Under the pieces are notes generated by a model. The model made no database searches. It had not been told where the DNA came from and saw only the letters and a list, made by a program, of their open reading frames with translations. From Cellvibrionales bacterium UBA2511 (GTDB lineage Bacteria; Pseudomonadota; Gammaproteobacteria; Pseudomonadales; Porticoccaceae), in NCBI GenBank assembly GCA_002341315.1, contig DDNV01000017.1:27996-34768 (forward strand): a stretch of 6,773 bases of DNA, given 5' to 3'. Positions within the stretch are counted from its first letter, which is position 1, and every line of letters begins with the position of its first letter. The position numbers were made by a program, and so were the translations under genes. Shown here piece after piece: positions 5,139-6,773 of this stretch.

Positions 5139-6773
5139 TGCCAATCACGCTGACCGATGACAGGGACATCGCCGCTGCGGCAATGATCGGTGATAACAGT
5201 AACCCGGTGAATGGGTAGAGGATGCCAGCGGCAATTGGCACCCCGGCGGCATTATAGGCAAAGGCAAAAAACAGGTTCTGGCGGATGTTGCGCATGGTGG
5301 CGCGGGATAAATGATAGGCCTCGACGATTCCTGCCAAGTCGCCCCTGAGTAGCGTTACGCCAGCGCTTTCGATAGCGACATCGGTACCGGTACCCATGGC
5401 GATCCCCACATCGGCGCTGGCCAGTGCCGGCGCGTCGTTTACGCCATCGCCGACCATGACCACAATGCGTCTCTCGTCCTGCAGACGGCGAACGGCAAGG
5501 CTTTTATCCTCGGGTAAAACCTCGGCCTCCACCTCATCGATGTTCAACTGGCGGGCAATGGCCTCCGCCGATGTGCGGTTGTCACCCGTCAGCATAACCA
5601 CGCGAAGGCCATCATGCTGTAAGGCACGAATGGCAGCTGCAGTGGTTTCCTTGATGGGATCTGCTATCGCAAACAAGCCTGCATATTGACCATTGACGGC
5701 GATGAAAATGACGGTGGCACCGTCATGGCGAAGTGCCTCGGCACTGTCGGCACAGGCTGACAGATCGACAGCTTCGCTTTCCATCAACAGACGATTACCC
5801 AGGACAATCTGGGTGCCCTCAATTCTGCCGGTGACACCCTTGCCATTGAGGGCCTGAAAATCTTCTGGTTCGGACAGGGTCAATTCCAGTTCACCGGCTT
5901 TTGCCAGCATGGCCTCCGCCAGGGGGTGTTCGCTCGATCGCTCCAGGCTGGCGCCGAGTCGCAGTAAGGTATTTTGATCAAAGCCCGAAGCAGGATGGAT
6001 GCCGGTTACCTGGGGTTTGCCTTCCGTCAGCGTGCCGGTTTTGTCGATCACTACGGTATCCACTTTTTCCAGTCGTTCCAGCGCTTCGGCATTCCGTATC
6101 AGGACGCCGGCCTGTGCCCCGCGCCCGACTCCCACCATGATTGACATCGGTGTGGCCAGCCCCAATGCGCAGGGGCAGGCAATAATCAGAACACTGACGG
6201 CTGCAATGAGGGCAAATGCCATTGGCGGGGTGGGTCCCCATATTGACCAGACAATGAATGCGATGAGGGCAACGAGCATCACGACCGGTACAAAAATTCC
6301 GGCGACCTTGTCCGCCAGACCCTGGATGGGCGCGCGTGTTCGCTGGGCACTGGCCACCATCTGGACAATCTGTGACAGCATTGTGTCCCGGCCGACTTTG
6401 TCGGCACGCATGATGAACGAGCCCTGGCCATTGATACTGCCGCCGATAACCCTGTCGCCCGACTGTTTTTTGACGGCCAGTGGTTCGCCGGTCACCATCG
6501 ATTCGTCGATATTGGAGCTGCCCTCAAGTACTTCACCATCCAGCGGCACTTTGTCGCCGGGGCGAACCCTGAGACGGTCGCCCACCTGTACCCGGTCGAG
6601 CGAGATAGTCGCTTCATCGCCCTGGCTATCCAGCCGCCGTGCCGTGGTCGGCGCCAGATTCAGCAGTGCACGAATGGCTCCGGAGGTTTTTTCCCGGGCG
6701 CGCAATTCGAGTACCTGGCCCAGCAGTACCAGCACGATAATCACGGCGGCGGCCTCAAAATAGACAGCGACTG
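5104..6773 (-). CDS. Cu(I)-exporting P1B-type ATPase, C-terminal part (N-terminus beyond the right edge)
   Basis: The visible 555 codons cover most of the catalytic part of a heavy-metal P-type ATPase that uses ATP to export Cu(I), possibly also Ag(I), from cytosol to periplasm. In order they show the end of a membrane helix ([19 protein letters not shown]), the actuator domain with TGEP (near 6490), the metal-binding CPC in a membrane helix (6177-6169), the phosphorylated Asp in DKTGT (codon 6045-6043), SEHP (near 5930), TGDN (5589-5578) and GDGVND (5451-5434). Two last helices follow with YN (5256-5251) and MSLSS (5169-5155). CPC with YN and M..SS is the signature of the Cu+ subgroup 1B-1. 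The reading frame continues without a stop to the edge. The GTG at 6744 is internal, since the codons before it encode conserved helix residues. N-terminal metal-binding domains, first helices and promoter lie outside the window. It is convergent with copB, so it is not in the copA-copB transcript, but the role is the same. It is often called copA or actP; I give no symbol to avoid confusion with the oxidase. Confidence 0.95.
   Translation of the reverse strand, partial: VAVYFEAAAVIIVLVLLGQVLELRAREKTSGAIRALLNLAPTTARRLDSQGDEATISLDRVQVGDRLRVRPGDKVPLDGEVLEGSSNIDESMVTGEPLAVKKQSGDRVIGGSINGQGSFIMRADKVGRDTMLSQIVQMVASAQRTRAPIQGLADKVAGIFVPVVMLVALIAFIVWSIWGPTPPMAFALIAAVSVLIIACPCALGLATPMSIMVGVGRGAQAGVLIRNAEALERLEKVDTVVIDKTGTLTEGKPQVTGIHPASGFDQNTLLRLGASLERSSEHPLAEAMLAKAGELELTLSEPEDFQALNGKGVTGRIEGTQIVLGNRLLMESEAVDLSACADSAEALRHDGATVIFIAVNGQYAGLFAIADPIKETTAAAIRALQHDGLRVVMLTGDNRTSAEAIARQLNIDEVEAEVLPEDKSLAVRRLQDERRIVVMVGDGVNDAPALASADVGIAMGTGTDVAIESAGVTLLRGDLAGIVEAYHLSRATMRNIRQNLFFAFAYNAAGVPIAAGILYPFTGLLLSPIIAAAAMSLSSVSVIGNALRLRAVKLR

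Noticed and set aside
5999..6763. 254-codon open frame on the plus strand across the ATPase gene
   Set aside because: Low-complexity Ser/Thr/Pro/Ala-rich translation opposite the conserved ATPase core, typical of a shadow frame.

Overview
The window looks like chromosomal DNA of a Gram-negative gammaproteobacterium. ArfB resembles the Escherichia and Pseudomonas proteins closely, and a periplasmic multicopper oxidase is followed by a CopB-type outer-membrane protein. Base composition is moderately GC and even across the genes. I cannot name the genus; a marine or halotolerant gammaproteobacterium is a guess from general resemblance. I see no RNA gene, insertion sequence, CRISPR array or attachment site.

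Left part (1-2100, minus strand). A 482-residue polytopic membrane protein made of repeated 'conserved TM helix' units of the MscS-associated type lies downstream of arfB, which encodes the GGQ ribosome-rescue hydrolase. They are 165 bp apart and each has its own candidate promoter. arfB probably starts at a TTG codon, and its promoter carries a perfect TATAAT box framed by a 7-bp inverted repeat.

Middle part (2100-5085, plus strand). Divergent from arfB is a copper-resistance cluster. It starts with a small secreted Cys/His-rich protein that resembles CopL. The multicopper oxidase CopA follows, with all four copper-ligand motifs, and then the outer-membrane barrel protein CopB, whose start codon overlaps the end of copA by 11 nt. 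The close packing suggests one copper-induced transcript. CopA would oxidise or bind copper in the periplasm, and CopB would act at the outer membrane. The small leader protein may sense or bind copper.

Right part (5104-6773, minus strand). Convergent with copB, with 18 bp between the stop codons, is the C-terminal part of a P1B-type Cu(I)-exporting ATPase that runs off the right edge. It would pump cytosolic Cu(I) to the periplasm, where CopA acts. Three or four neighbouring genes therefore form a copper detoxification locus covering inner membrane, periplasm and outer membrane.

The window is mostly recognisable families, and I do not see a clearly new system. The points most worth a second look are the channel-like protein that stops just after a pore-like helix without the MscS beta domain, a CopA with a Sec-type rather than Tat-type signal peptide, the Cys/His-rich leader gene with possible RNA structure before copA, and the dyad across the arfB promoter.
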